Shown here piece by piece: positions 9,955 to 18,316 of a stretch of 64,000 bases of DNA. Source of the DNA: Rhodonellum psychrophilum GCM71 = DSM 17998 (lineage in GTDB: Bacteria; Bacteroidota; Bacteroidia; Cytophagales; Cyclobacteriaceae); NCBI RefSeq assembly GCF_000381545.1, contig NZ_KB906679.1, positions 148,582 through 212,581 of the forward strand, written 5' to 3'. The position numbers and the translations under genes are program-made. The notes under the pieces are model-generated. The model saw only the letters and a program-made list of their open reading frames with translations, was not told the DNA's origin and did not search any database. The stretch's first letter is position 1. Each line of letters begins with the position of its first letter.

Positions 9955-11423
9955 GAGATGAAAAATTACCGAAGGGGTGGAAAAATTGTGTAGTAGGCGA
10001 CCTCTTTAGTTTTGTAGGTGGTGGTACTCCAAGCAAATCCAATTTAAATTATTGGAACGGAGCAGTTCCCTGGGCGTCTATAAAAGATATTTCAAGGGTT
10101 GATGTTATAAAATCCACGATTGACTCTATTTCAGAAGAAGGATTAGCAAATAGTGCTTCTAATTTGGCTTCAAAAGGAGACTTGATAATTGGCACAAGAA
10201 TGTCCGTAGGTAAGGTGGTAATAACAGAAATTGAAACCGCTATTAATCAAGATTTAAAGATCCTTAGAAGTGAATTACCAAATAAGTTTTCGTTCTATTG
10301 GTTTTCACACTTACGAAAGGAACTTGAAGAATTGTCAAGTGGTACAACGGTGAAAGGAATTAGGCTTGAAAACTTAAGGAGCCTCTCATTTCCTCTCCCA
10401 CCCTTCCCCGAACAACAACGCATTGTCGCCAAGTTGGATGCAATATTTGGGCACTTGGATGTATTGCGGGAGAAGCTGGATCGGATTCCGGTGTTGCTGA
10501 AAAACTTCCGTCAGCAGGTACTTACTCAGGCTGTGACGGGGAAGTTGACGAAGGAGTGGAGAGAGACAAACTACGTAACATTAGATTTTTCTATTATAGA
10601 GGGAAAAGAAATTATTTCAGTAAAGAAAAATCTATACAATAATCAAACTGCAAATTTTTTAGAAAAGTTAGAAGAATCCTTAAGCCTTGATTTAAACGGG
10701 GTTTTCTTTTCAAATGATTGGTGCACTATTAAGCCGGAATTCATCTCTTCACCAGAGAAATATTCGATTGGAATAGGACCATTTGGAAGTAATTTAAAAG
10801 TAAGTGATTATAAAACTGAAGGATACCCTTTGATTTTTGTCAGAAATGTAATTGCAAATAAATTCGATGGATTGGATCCGAAATTTGTAGATGAAGAAAA
10901 GTTTAACGAATTATTGCCCCATACGATAAAGCCGGGTGATCTGTTAATAACAAAAATGGGGACACCTCCTGGAGATTGTAAATTATACCCTGAAAACGCT
11001 AAAGACGGGATAATAACTAGTGACATTCTTAAAGTAAGAATATGGAAAAAGTATTTTATTCCAAAATTCTATGAATATGTTATTTCTTCCAAAATTGTGA
11101 GAACACAAATTGAAGAAATAACAAAAGGAGTTGCACACCAAAAAATAAGTTTAAAAAGATTCAAAGATATCGACTTGCCCTTCCCAACAAGAATCGAACA
11201 AGAAGAAATTGTCAAAAGAGTAGATTCCTTATTCGAACTCGCTGACAGAATCGAATCCCAATATCAGTCCTTAAAAGCCAAGATTGATCAATTGCCTCAG
11301 GCGGTATTGAATAAGGCATTTAGAGGGGAATTGGTGGGACAGGAAGTGAAGGAATATGTGAGGGAGGCTGGGGAGGAGATGTTGGCGGCTGAGGGGGTAG
11401 AAGGTTATAATAAACTCAATTAG
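9951..11423 (+). CDS. hsdS: Type I specificity subunit (HsdS)
   Basis: 490 residues with the two-half design of HsdS. TRD1 (about 1-145) is followed by a conserved spacer helix (FPLPPFPEQQRIVAKLDAIF, from about 147), then TRD2 (about 255-405) and a second conserved region (FPTRIEQEEIVKRVDSLFE, from about 408). Each TRD reads half of a bipartite site. Both TRDs are visibly more A+T-rich than hsdR/hsdM or the conserved helices, as expected for cassettes exchanged by recombination. The start overlaps the hsdM stop by 4 bp. Confidence 0.95.
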   Translation: MRDEKLPKGWKNCVVGDLFSFVGGGTPSKSNLNYWNGAVPWASIKDISRVDVIKSTIDSISEEGLANSASNLASKGDLIIGTRMSVGKVVITEIETAINQDLKILRSELPNKFSFYWFSHLRKELEELSSGTTVKGIRLENLRSLSFPLPPFPEQQRIVAKLDAIFGHLDVLREKLDRIPVLLKNFRQQVLTQAVTGKLTKEWRETNYVTLDFSIIEGKEIISVKKNLYNNQTANFLEKLEESLSLDLNGVFFSNDWCTIKPEFISSPEKYSIGIGPFGSNLKVSDYKTEGYPLIFVRNVIANKFDGLDPKFVDEEKFNELLPHTIKPGDLLITKMGTPPGDCKLYPENAKDGIITSDILKVRIWKKYFIPKFYEYVISSKIVRTQIEEITKGVAHQKISLKRFKDIDLPFPTRIEQEEIVKRVDSLFELADRIESQYQSLKAKIDQLPQAVLNKAFRGELVGQEVKEYVREAGEEMLAAEGVEGYNKLN

Positions 11424-11433
11424 AAATAATGCG

Positions 11434-12036
11434 ATGATTAATCTAACGTTGAAATCAGACTTGCCCAGCCTCGAATTAGATTTAGAAAATCTATTGAACC
11501 AAATTGAGTCCAAAAAAATGCCTAGAACTGGTGAAATAGATAAAGAGATCAAAGCCCTATTCAACAGACATTTTTCCAACTCTGAGACATTTCTTGAAGA
11601 TTATTATTATCAATATAAAAATTCATCATTTGCTTTCGTTTGGTACGATGGTATGCCTGAATCAGCAGAGGACAGAATAAGAGAAGAAGAATCAAGCAAA
11701 TTTACCAAATGTGAATTTATCCGACATTTTTTATCCCTAGCGCCTCATGTGAATTATTTCAAAGGGGAAAAATCTCCATTCCGAAATAAGCCTGAAGGGT
11801 TTAGTAATCTAGCATTTTACTTTCTTTCCAAGCTCGCAGAACTCGAATCTGAAAGCTATTTTAACTATGATTGGATTCTATTTGCTGAAGGAATTCAGAT
11901 AGGGAATAAACTAAAGGAGGATTTAAGAAAGTATTTAATTGAAAAAGACTTTGTTGAACATGATTTAAACCACGACCTCCGTATATCCTACAAAGGGAGA
12001 TTATTTATCGAAGAAAAATTGTTGAGCCATGGCTAG
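11434..12036 (+). CDS. Hypothetical protein, partner of the SIR2-like gene
   Basis: 200 residues, charged and soluble, with no signal or membrane segment. I do not recognise the family. The C-terminal 40 residues (LRKYLIEKDFVEHDLNHDLRISYKGRLFIEEKLL) have the helix-wing look of a winged-helix end, which is weak evidence. It starts 10 bp after hsdS and its end overlaps the next gene by 8 bp, so it is translationally coupled to the SIR2-like protein. Its A+T content looks higher than that of hsdR/M. By position it is a candidate effector, sensor or antitoxin of a two-gene defence unit carried inside the hsd operon; this role is inference. Confidence 0.75.
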   Translation: MINLTLKSDLPSLELDLENLLNQIESKKMPRTGEIDKEIKALFNRHFSNSETFLEDYYYQYKNSSFAFVWYDGMPESAEDRIREEESSKFTKCEFIRHFLSLAPHVNYFKGEKSPFRNKPEGFSNLAFYFLSKLAELESESYFNYDWILFAEGIQIGNKLKEDLRKYLIEKDFVEHDLNHDLRISYKGRLFIEEKLLSHG

Positions 12037-13030
12037 AATAGTTTATTTAATTGGAGCAGGTGCGAGCGCGCATACCCTACCAATAGTTTCTCAGATTCCT
12101 ACAAAACTAGAAGAAGTCATAAAGGATGTGTCGAATCTAAAAGAATTGGAGACTCTTCAAGAAAAAGAACTAGAAAGAATTAAATATGTAATTGAAGATT
12201 TAACTTGGCTACATAGAGAATCAGCGAAGCATGCTAGTATTGATACTTTTGCAAAAAAGTTATTTGTAAAAAAGAAATCAGAGGAACTTACCCGACTAAA
12301 ATCTTCAACGGGGTTATTTTTTTCAATTCTTCAAACAAAATATAAAGTTGACCCAAGGTATGATCAATTTATATCTTCCATAATTGGTAGTTCTATCAGA
12401 GATTTACCGAAAGATATCTGTATTGTAAGTTGGAATTATGACAATCAATTTGAATTGGCTTTTCGAGAATATAGTGAACATCCAGATATTGAAGTACAAG
12501 AAGCATTTCTTGGAATGATCCATAAAAATCACTTGAATCAATACGAAAAAGATAAATTTAAAATAATTAAGATAAATGGAACATCAGGAAGTTTTTCATA
12601 TGGAAATGGAACAAAATCCAACTTTATTAAACGATCCGATAAAAAGTATGATAACGATTTTCTAAGAAATCTTATTGATGATTATGTTCAGGTGTGTTTT
12701 AATCTCGAATCACCAAATTTTAAACCACTAATGTCATTTGCTTGGGGAAAAGATGAAAAATTTGATGAATTAATGAATCATTTGAAGCAGGAAATTTCGG
12801 CATGCCAAACTCTTGTAATTATTGGATATTCAATTCCTTTCTTTAATAGGAAAATTGATAAAGAAATTCTTGACACTATGGACAATCTGAGGACAATTTA
12901 TATCCAAGACATGTATCCAGAAACAATAAAGCAGAGGTTGTTTCAGCTTATTCCAATAACAGAGCAAAAAAGCATAAGGGTGGAATATTCAAATGACCTT
13001 AACCAGTTTCTGGTACCTTACGAGCTATAG
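12029..13030 (+). CDS. SIR2-like NAD-binding domain protein, defence-associated
   Basis: 333 residues. The N-terminus has the Rossmann signature IGAGASA (8-14) of SIR2-like proteins. SWNYDNQFE (N136, D138) matches the NYD-type motif, and IIGYSIPFFNRKID near residue 270 matches the C-terminal Rossmann strand. In defence SIR2 NADases the catalytic His normally sits in a K-L-H-G segment; here the equivalent stretch reads KINGTSG with Asn183, so catalysis may be altered or lost, or the true His lies elsewhere. It overlaps the preceding gene by 8 bp. Family function (NAD depletion on phage infection) is established for relatives; for this protein it is inferred. The sequence is A+T-rich, suggesting transfer. 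Confidence 0.8.
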   Translation: MARIVYLIGAGASAHTLPIVSQIPTKLEEVIKDVSNLKELETLQEKELERIKYVIEDLTWLHRESAKHASIDTFAKKLFVKKKSEELTRLKSSTGLFFSILQTKYKVDPRYDQFISSIIGSSIRDLPKDICIVSWNYDNQFELAFREYSEHPDIEVQEAFLGMIHKNHLNQYEKDKFKIIKINGTSGSFSYGNGTKSNFIKRSDKKYDNDFLRNLIDDYVQVCFNLESPNFKPLMSFAWGKDEKFDELMNHLKQEISACQTLVIIGYSIPFFNRKIDKEILDTMDNLRTIYIQDMYPETIKQRLFQLIPITEQKSIRVEYSNDLNQFLVPYEL

Positions 13031-13216
13031 TTAATAAACTCTTTAAAGGATATCTTTCTTGGTGAGATTTCCCTCCCTTTGATTTCGTCGAAGGGTGTTT
13101 GAATATAGATTGGCTTTAGTATTAAAATTCAATGCAAAATAAAACTGGTAAAAACTGGCAAATCCTACCTCATATTCTCATATTTGTGAAAAATTCACGA
13201 ATAATAATTTTACAAT

Positions 13217-14500
13217 ATGATCGAGGAATTCAGCTTTGGCAACTTTTGGTCCTTCAAGGACATTCAGACCCTGAATATGACCGCTGCCAAGATCAAGTCC
13301 AAAAACAGCCGTCTCGATACCGTAAACCTGATTCCAATCGATGAAGAACTCAATCTGCTGAAATCCAAAGCCATCTATGGGGCTAATGCCAGCGGAAAAA
13401 GTAATGTGATCAAGGCTTTGGTTACTTTCATCAGAATTATCAAGGAATCTGTACGAGATGAAAAGGTGCTAGAATTGATCGATTCATTTCAGCTTTCTTC
13501 GGAAACTGTCAATAAGCCTACCTTCTTTCAAATCCTGTTTAGGTTAGATGGGATTCGCTTTCGGTATGGTTTCGAGGCTGATGACACTTCAGTTAAGAGT
13601 GAGTGGTTATTTTCAACTCCAAATTTGAGAGAGCAGCCACTTTTTATCAGAGAAAACGATCAGATTATCGAGATAAATCAAACTCACTTCCCAGAAGGAA
13701 AAATGTCTATTGATCTATCAGGAGGTGAAGGTCAAATCTTTAGGAACAATTCTCTGTTTTTATCCTCTTTAGCTTCTTTTGGTTTTGGAAAGGTGTCTAA
13801 ACGAATTATAGATGATATTTCATCAATTTCAGTTATAAATGGTTTAGGTCACCATGGAATGTACGGCCTTGCCGGGGACTCTTTGAGTGATAAAACAAAA
13901 AAGAAATTCATTTTAGAATTCTTGAAAAACGCTGATTTAGGTATTGAAGATCTCTTCACAATTGAATTGAAGGGAGAAGATTTTCCCGATGAAATGGATG
14001 AAAAGTCAAAAGAGGACCTGAAAAAAGGAAAAATGATCATTTCAAGTAGGGCCCAATTTGATGAAAATCTAAAGCCTACAGGAAAAAGTGACTTTTCATT
14101 TGGTTTTCAAGAGTCAGAAGGGACGAGAAAGATGTTTGAGTTGAGTCCTTTTATTTTCCGGGCCTTTAAAGAAGGGACACCTTTGCTGATCGATGAATTT
14201 GACGCACGATTTCATCCCTTGTTGACCAAAAAGATTGTTGAACTTTTTAATTCAGAAGCAAATAAAGGAGCTCAATTGATCTTTACCACGCATGACACTA
14301 ATCTCTTGTCTTCGGATTTGTTGAGAAGAGACCAAATCGACTTTGTGGAAAAAGACCGGTATGGCGCTAGCCATTTGTACACCTTGGTAGAAATCAAAGG
14401 GGTCAGAAATGATGCCTCCTTTGAAAAGGATTACATCCAAGGGAAATATGGAGCCATCCCGTTTCTGGGCGATTTTTCATCCCTTACTGATTTTGAGTAA
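13217..14500 (+). CDS. AAA/ABC-type ATPase (AAA15/AbiLi-RloA-like), defence-associated
   Basis: 427 residues. FGNFWSFKD and Walker A GANASGKSN (K61) open an SMC/ABC-like head. Walker B is LLIDEFDARFHP (D326, E327), followed by the switch His in FTTHDTNLLSS. This is the AAA15/AAA21 class found with TOPRIM- or RloB-type partners in AbiL, PARIS and restriction-linked loci. The stop overlaps the next start by 1 bp (TAATG), so the pair is coupled. I chose the ATG at 13217 because homology begins at once (MIEEFSFGNFWSFKD). There is a separate 186-bp spacer before it, so it may have its own promoter. Confidence 0.88.
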   Translation: MIEEFSFGNFWSFKDIQTLNMTAAKIKSKNSRLDTVNLIPIDEELNLLKSKAIYGANASGKSNVIKALVTFIRIIKESVRDEKVLELIDSFQLSSETVNKPTFFQILFRLDGIRFRYGFEADDTSVKSEWLFSTPNLREQPLFIRENDQIIEINQTHFPEGKMSIDLSGGEGQIFRNNSLFLSSLASFGFGKVSKRIIDDISSISVINGLGHHGMYGLAGDSLSDKTKKKFILEFLKNADLGIEDLFTIELKGEDFPDEMDEKSKEDLKKGKMIISSRAQFDENLKPTGKSDFSFGFQESEGTRKMFELSPFIFRAFKEGTPLLIDEFDARFHPLLTKKIVELFNSEANKGAQLIFTTHDTNLLSSDLLRRDQIDFVEKDRYGASHLYTLVEIKGVRNDASFEKDYIQGKYGAIPFLGDFSSLTDFE

Positions 14501-15180
14501 TGCCAAAGAAAACCAAAGCTCGAAAAGTCACAGACAGTGAAAAGGCCTGGAATCGAAAATCCAAACCCACATCCTATCGGATAGAGGAAATCCCTATCAA
14601 TAAGACCATCCTGATCGTCTGCGAAGGACAAACTGAGGAGATGTATTTCAAATCATTCGAGGTTTTGGGAGTAAGAGTGGACGCGATTAATCTTGGAGGT
14701 CAATCCAAGTTAAAACTTGTAGAGCAAACCGAATTAATTCAGCAGGAAGAAAGCCGAGATGAGGTTTGGTGTGTATTTGATATGGATGTCAGAAGAGGGG
14801 AAGCCGAATTCAGTGATTTTGATAATGCCATCGAGCGGGCAAAAAATTTAGGATACCAAGTTGCCTACTCCAATGATGCCTTTGAATTGTGGTTCTACCT
14901 CCATTTCGAGTACACAGATGCTGAAAACCATCGAACATTTTACTACGAAGAGCTTGGTAAAAGACTCGGATTGAATTACGAGAAGGATGGAAAACGCTAT
15001 GATTTTTGCAAGAAATTATATACCATTTTAGAAACCCATGAGCAATCTTCACAGGCTAGAGCTATCGATCGCGCTAGAACGCTTTTTGAAGAAAGATCAG
15101 ATTTACCTTATCATCAGCAGAATCCAGCTACCCTGGTTTTTGAATTAGTCGAAGAGTTAAATCGGAATTTGCGGAGGTAG
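14500..15180 (+). CDS. rloB: RloB-like / TOPRIM-type protein paired with the ATPase
   Basis: 226 residues. A basic N-terminus is followed by ILIVCEGQTEEMYFKSF (acidic Glu of a TOPRIM-like fold), then VWCVFDMDV (the DxD pair) and AYSNDAFELWFYLHFE, all hallmarks of the RloB family (PF13707). RloB genes were named as restriction-linked ORFs and the family is the second component of AbiL-like phage abortive systems. The likely role is a nuclease-type effector controlled by the upstream ATPase; this is inference from relatives. It is coupled to the ATPase gene by a 1-bp overlap. Confidence 0.85.
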   Translation: MPKKTKARKVTDSEKAWNRKSKPTSYRIEEIPINKTILIVCEGQTEEMYFKSFEVLGVRVDAINLGGQSKLKLVEQTELIQQEESRDEVWCVFDMDVRRGEAEFSDFDNAIERAKNLGYQVAYSNDAFELWFYLHFEYTDAENHRTFYYEELGKRLGLNYEKDGKRYDFCKKLYTILETHEQSSQARAIDRARTLFEERSDLPYHQQNPATLVFELVEELNRNLRR

Positions 15181-15203
15181 ATTTTCCAGAAAGAAAAAAC
15201 TTA

Positions 15204-15244
15204 TGGTTGACAAACACTGTATATTCACAGGTGCTTGTCAACCA
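15204..15244. promoter_or_regulatory. Perfect 10-bp inverted repeat, likely operator of the XRE/ImmA-IrrE gene
   Basis: TGGTTGACAA (15204-15213) is matched exactly by TTGTCAACCA (15235-15244), centre to centre about 31 bp, between rloB and the XRE gene. There is no T-run, so it is a poor terminator. It lies 28 bp upstream of the chosen XRE start, where autorepressor operators of such regulators usually are. TTGACA at 15207-15212 could also serve as a -35-like element. Operator function is inferred. Confidence 0.5.
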
Positions 15245-15272
15245 TTTTTCTTTTACTAAAATCCAAACCCCC

Positions 15273-16328
15273 ATGAACTACTTCGCCACCCGACTCAAAT
15301 CAGCCCGACTGATGAATGGACTTTCCCTTCAGGGCTTGGCTGACAAAATCAACAATCGGATCACCAAGCAATCACTCAGCAAATACGAGTTGGGTCAGGT
15401 CATCCCCGACAGTGAAATTATCGGGATCCTCTCTGAAGCGTTGGGAGTACGCCCGGACTATTTCTTTTCTGATCAGGTGCTTGAAATTGATATTAAGGAA
15501 AACCCTAGAATTAGCCAATTTCCCGCAAAGGAGCGCTCTCGGATAGTGGAAATCGCCAAGGATGAACTGGGGCGCTATCTGGAACTCGAGCAAATCCTGG
15601 GGATTGAAACCCAGTTTGTGAATCCCCTTCAGAACATGCCCATTCGATCCCAAGATGACATCGAAAAAGCTGCGGAAGCACTCAGGGATATTTGGGGCTT
15701 GGGAAGCGATGCACTTTCAAATGTAATTGAGCTATTGGAAGACCATCATGTCAAAGTCTTGGAAATTGATTCCTCAGAAGAGTTTGATGGCTTTTCCACT
15801 TGGGTAAATGGAAAAAGCATTCCATTGATTGTCCTGAATAAGGCCAAGCTAAGTGAAGTCACTGACCGAAAGCGGTTTACTGCATTGCATGAATTGGCGC
15901 ATTTGATTTTGGACGTAAACCAGCTGCCTGAAAAAGAAAAGGAGAAGTATTGCCACGCTTTTGCGACTGCCATGCTGATTCCCAGAGAAACCCTAAGAAA
16001 TGAACTCGGAGGGAATCGGAGCAAGCTCTCATTCCAGGAATTGGCAGCGATCAAGCAACAATATGGTATCTCCATGCAAGCCATCGTTTATCGTGCGAAG
16101 GATCTTAAGTTGATTTCGGAGAATTATCTCAGGCAGTTCTACATGGTCTTCAATCAGTTGGGTTACAGACAACATGAACCAGTTGACTATAAAGGTCAAG
16201 AGAGTTCCAATCGTTTTTCACAGCTTTTATTCAGAGCACTAGCAGAGAATTTCATTTCCATCAGTAAGGCTGCCTCTTTAAAAAATCAGAAATTGGCAGA
16301 ATTCAGAAAGGAAAATTTGGTGATTTGA
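15273..16328 (+). CDS. XRE-family regulator fused to ImmA/IrrE Zn-peptidase (COG2856)
   Basis: 351 residues from the ATG at 15273. The longer TTG start at 15207 would place coding sequence over the palindrome, and MNYFATRLKSARLMNG is the usual start of the helix-turn-helix. The HTH (about 5-60; LSLQGLADKI, QSLSKYELG) is followed by the ImmA/IrrE domain with HELAH at 206-210 and the downstream Glu/His region EKYCHAFATAMLIP. Such proteins are antitoxin-like or stress regulators and some cleave repressors. The PIN gene follows with a 1-bp overlap, forming a toxin-antitoxin-like pair. Confidence 0.88.
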   Translation: MNYFATRLKSARLMNGLSLQGLADKINNRITKQSLSKYELGQVIPDSEIIGILSEALGVRPDYFFSDQVLEIDIKENPRISQFPAKERSRIVEIAKDELGRYLELEQILGIETQFVNPLQNMPIRSQDDIEKAAEALRDIWGLGSDALSNVIELLEDHHVKVLEIDSSEEFDGFSTWVNGKSIPLIVLNKAKLSEVTDRKRFTALHELAHLILDVNQLPEKEKEKYCHAFATAMLIPRETLRNELGGNRSKLSFQELAAIKQQYGISMQAIVYRAKDLKLISENYLRQFYMVFNQLGYRQHEPVDYKGQESSNRFSQLLFRALAENFISISKAASLKNQKLAEFRKENLVI

Positions 16329-16834
16329 TGATAGTTGCGGTCACGGATGCCTGTATTTTTATCGATTTAATCGAGTTGGATATTGTCACTGACTTTTTTC
16401 AGTCAGGGATGGAATTGCATACCACTGTGGCTGTGTTGAATGAACTCTACCAAGAACAAAAACTGATTCTTGAGGCTTATCAATCAGTAAATAAACTGTA
16501 TGTTCACAATCTCAGGGAAGAGGATTTTTTGGAAATGGAGGATATTCCTTTTCCCAGAGGTTTGTCTCAGGAAGACCGATCAGTGATCTATTTGGCGAAA
16601 AAACTTGGAGGTGCGATCGTACTTAGTAGCGACAAATTGGTAAGAGAATTTGCAGGCTCACTTCAACTGCCATATCATGGCGTTTTTTGGATTCTAGACC
16701 AACTTGTTGAATTAGGCTTGCTTTCAAAAGCCAAATCAATTGAAATTCTTGACCAAATGCCCAAGGTCAATTCCTTGTACCATGGAGAGCTCATGAAAAA
16801 GGAGATTGAAAAAAGAATTCAACGATGGGGTTAA
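16328..16834 (+). CDS. PIN-domain (DUF3368-like) putative toxin
   Basis: 168 residues from the ATG overlapping the previous stop (TGATG); a TTG one codon earlier is an alternative. VTDACIFIDL holds the first PIN Asp, followed by a conserved Glu (LNELYQEQ), LSQEDRSVIYLAKKLGGAIVLSSDKLVREFA with further acidic residues, and a C-terminal helix. PIN toxins are Mg-dependent RNases, and with the upstream XRE/ImmA-IrrE protein this resembles known COG2856-PIN modules. A short relic of a near-identical gene lies at about 30338-30394. Confidence 0.82.
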   Translation: MIVAVTDACIFIDLIELDIVTDFFQSGMELHTTVAVLNELYQEQKLILEAYQSVNKLYVHNLREEDFLEMEDIPFPRGLSQEDRSVIYLAKKLGGAIVLSSDKLVREFAGSLQLPYHGVFWILDQLVELGLLSKAKSIEILDQMPKVNSLYHGELMKKEIEKRIQRWG

Positions 16835-16851
16835 AATATTAAATCGGGTGA

Positions 16852-17175
16852 TCACAGTATAAAGATTTTTCGGGATTTTAATGCAAGCAGATTCCCCTTC
16901 CTATTAAACAGTCTATTTTTAATATAATGGTATTCTTTTTTGATTCTTTGGTTGTCTTCTGGAAATGGGATTTGCTCAATCAGCTTGAATAAAAGCAGGT
17001 TATCCACCTCTGTTTTTCTTCCTGGCATCCGGGAGATTTCAGCATAGACCTTGTCCAGGATTTTGATGGGGTAGGGGAAGATTGTGGGAAGTAAAGTAAT
17101 TAGCCCTCCGGAGACAAAATGGGAAATGACATCGGCATCGATCAGGATGAATTTCTCATTCTTTTTCATCCCCAT
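16852..17175 (-). pseudogene. Frameshifted PIN-domain gene, third gene of the leftward XRE / ImmA-IrrE / PIN set
   Basis: The open frame gives 107 residues: ILIDADVISHFVSGG (first PIN Asp), then KVYAEISRMPGRKTEVDNLL, and it ends in the unrelated-looking tail RKGNLLALKSRKIFIL. In another frame of the same DNA (about 16855-16905) the expected PIN continuation GEGESAC-IKIPKNLYTV is read, so a 1-base frameshift near 16900 has destroyed the second half. The family is usually about 160 residues. Its start overlaps the upstream ImmA/IrrE gene by 20 bp. It is probably inactive as a toxin unless the frameshift is bypassed. Confidence 0.7.
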
Positions 17176-17896
17176 TGCTTCCTAGGATAGAAAAATCAAG
17201 CCCTATGTCTTCCAAGAGCCCATAATAATGCGATTCGGAAATCCGATCCCGCTCAAACAATTTCCTCGCCAAGTCTCCATAATCACCGATCACTTCACTT
17301 TGACAGTCTTTTTCATAGAGCTTAAGTGAGTATCCATGATTCATGGCACTGGCCATTACGCCAGACCCATATTTTAGGTCTTGAACCTTATCAATAAGTT
17401 GCAATTCACGCAAGCGGTGCAACAAAGCAGCTCTTGAGCAGGAAAAATATTGCTCAATCTTTAAAACAGTCGCCAAGCTTACGTTTGCCTTGACCAATTC
17501 ATTATCAGGAATCAAAGCCAAAATTCCTTCTTCGGGCATCAAAAATTTAGAGGCAAAAGAATCCCCATTGTATTCCTCTTTCTCCTTTTTGTTAAACTGC
17601 CCAACATGGCAAACTTGATTTTTAAAATCCTTTTGGATAAAGAGGTGATACAGCTCATGGCAAACTGTAAAGTGTTGGTGGCCGAGTGTGCGGGCGGTAT
17701 TGATGAGCATAAATCGGTTGTTCTCGCCGACTTTGATTGCCATCCCGGATATTTCCATTTCCAATGGGCGAAAAACTGCAAGCACCCCTAATTTATGGAG
17801 CAGACTCTTGAGGTGAATGCTTTCTTTATTGCCAAAGCCATTTTCGGCCCTGAACTGAGAGGCATATTTTTCAAGAACCAGCAGACTCATTCTCAA
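17156..17896 (-). CDS. ImmA/IrrE Zn-peptidase domain protein
   Basis: 246 residues with HELYH at 80-84 (zinc site) inside HQHFTVCHELYHLFIQ, then the conserved EEYNGDSFASKFLMPEEG segment; a C-terminal helical region follows. It lacks its own HTH, which is supplied by the separate upstream XRE gene overlapping it by 26 bp. The start at 17896 (MRMSLL) or the Met two codons later are equally possible. It forms the middle of a leftward three-gene module whose PIN gene is broken. Codon use is similar to the neighbouring genes. Confidence 0.85.
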   Translation of the reverse strand: MRMSLLVLEKYASQFRAENGFGNKESIHLKSLLHKLGVLAVFRPLEMEISGMAIKVGENNRFMLINTARTLGHQHFTVCHELYHLFIQKDFKNQVCHVGQFNKKEKEEYNGDSFASKFLMPEEGILALIPDNELVKANVSLATVLKIEQYFSCSRAALLHRLRELQLIDKVQDLKYGSGVMASAMNHGYSLKLYEKDCQSEVIGDYGDLARKLFERDRISESHYYGLLEDIGLDFSILGSNGDEKE

Positions 17897-18227
17897 AAAG
17901 GGTTTTCATACCAAGATAATTCCTGACTATTTTCTTAAACTTGGCGATCTGCTCCAAGTCCGCTGGTTTTAAGCTTTCAGCCCTGAAAGCGAGAGCAAGA
18001 TTCAAATTCATCAAATCCATATTTTCTTCAAAAAAATCATATTCATCCACTCCATATAAATTTGCTGTTTTGCTCAATAGGGCAGAAGGCATGCTGCGTT
18101 TTCCATTTTCATAATAGCTGATTTCTTCCCTATTGATGCCCAAGAATTCCGCCACCTGGTCTTGGGTAAACCCCAATTTCTGGCGAAGTGCATGCAGGTT
18201 TTTTCCGATGATATGATTCTGATCCAT
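17871..18227 (-). CDS. XRE-family transcriptional regulator
   Basis: 118 residues. The classic HTH_3 domain occupies residues 8-65 (LRQKLGFTQDQVAEFLGINREEISYYENGKRSMPSALLSKTANLYGV), followed by a short C-terminal helix. It heads the leftward XRE / ImmA-IrrE / PIN set, and its 3' end overlaps the next gene by 26 bp. The likely role is DNA-binding antitoxin and autorepressor. The A+T-rich spacer 18228-18317 should contain its promoter; AATATGTTACGAATTT and AATATGTAACAAAAA near 18245-18297 repeat the motif ATATGTWAC twice and could be its binding sites. Confidence 0.88.
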   Translation of the reverse strand: MDQNHIIGKNLHALRQKLGFTQDQVAEFLGINREEISYYENGKRSMPSALLSKTANLYGVDEYDFFEENMDLMNLNLALAFRAESLKPADLEQIAKFKKIVRNYLGMKTLFENESAGS

Positions 18228-18316
18228 AATTTGTTGATTAAAAAAATATGTTACGAATTTAAGATAAATATTTAAAATTTAAAAATATGTAACAAAAACC
18301 ACTGTTTTAAAATCAT

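Noticed and set aside
15207..15272. Longer TTG start for the XRE/ImmA-IrrE gene
   Set aside because: The extra 22 residues would code across the palindromic operator and are not part of the HTH family start.
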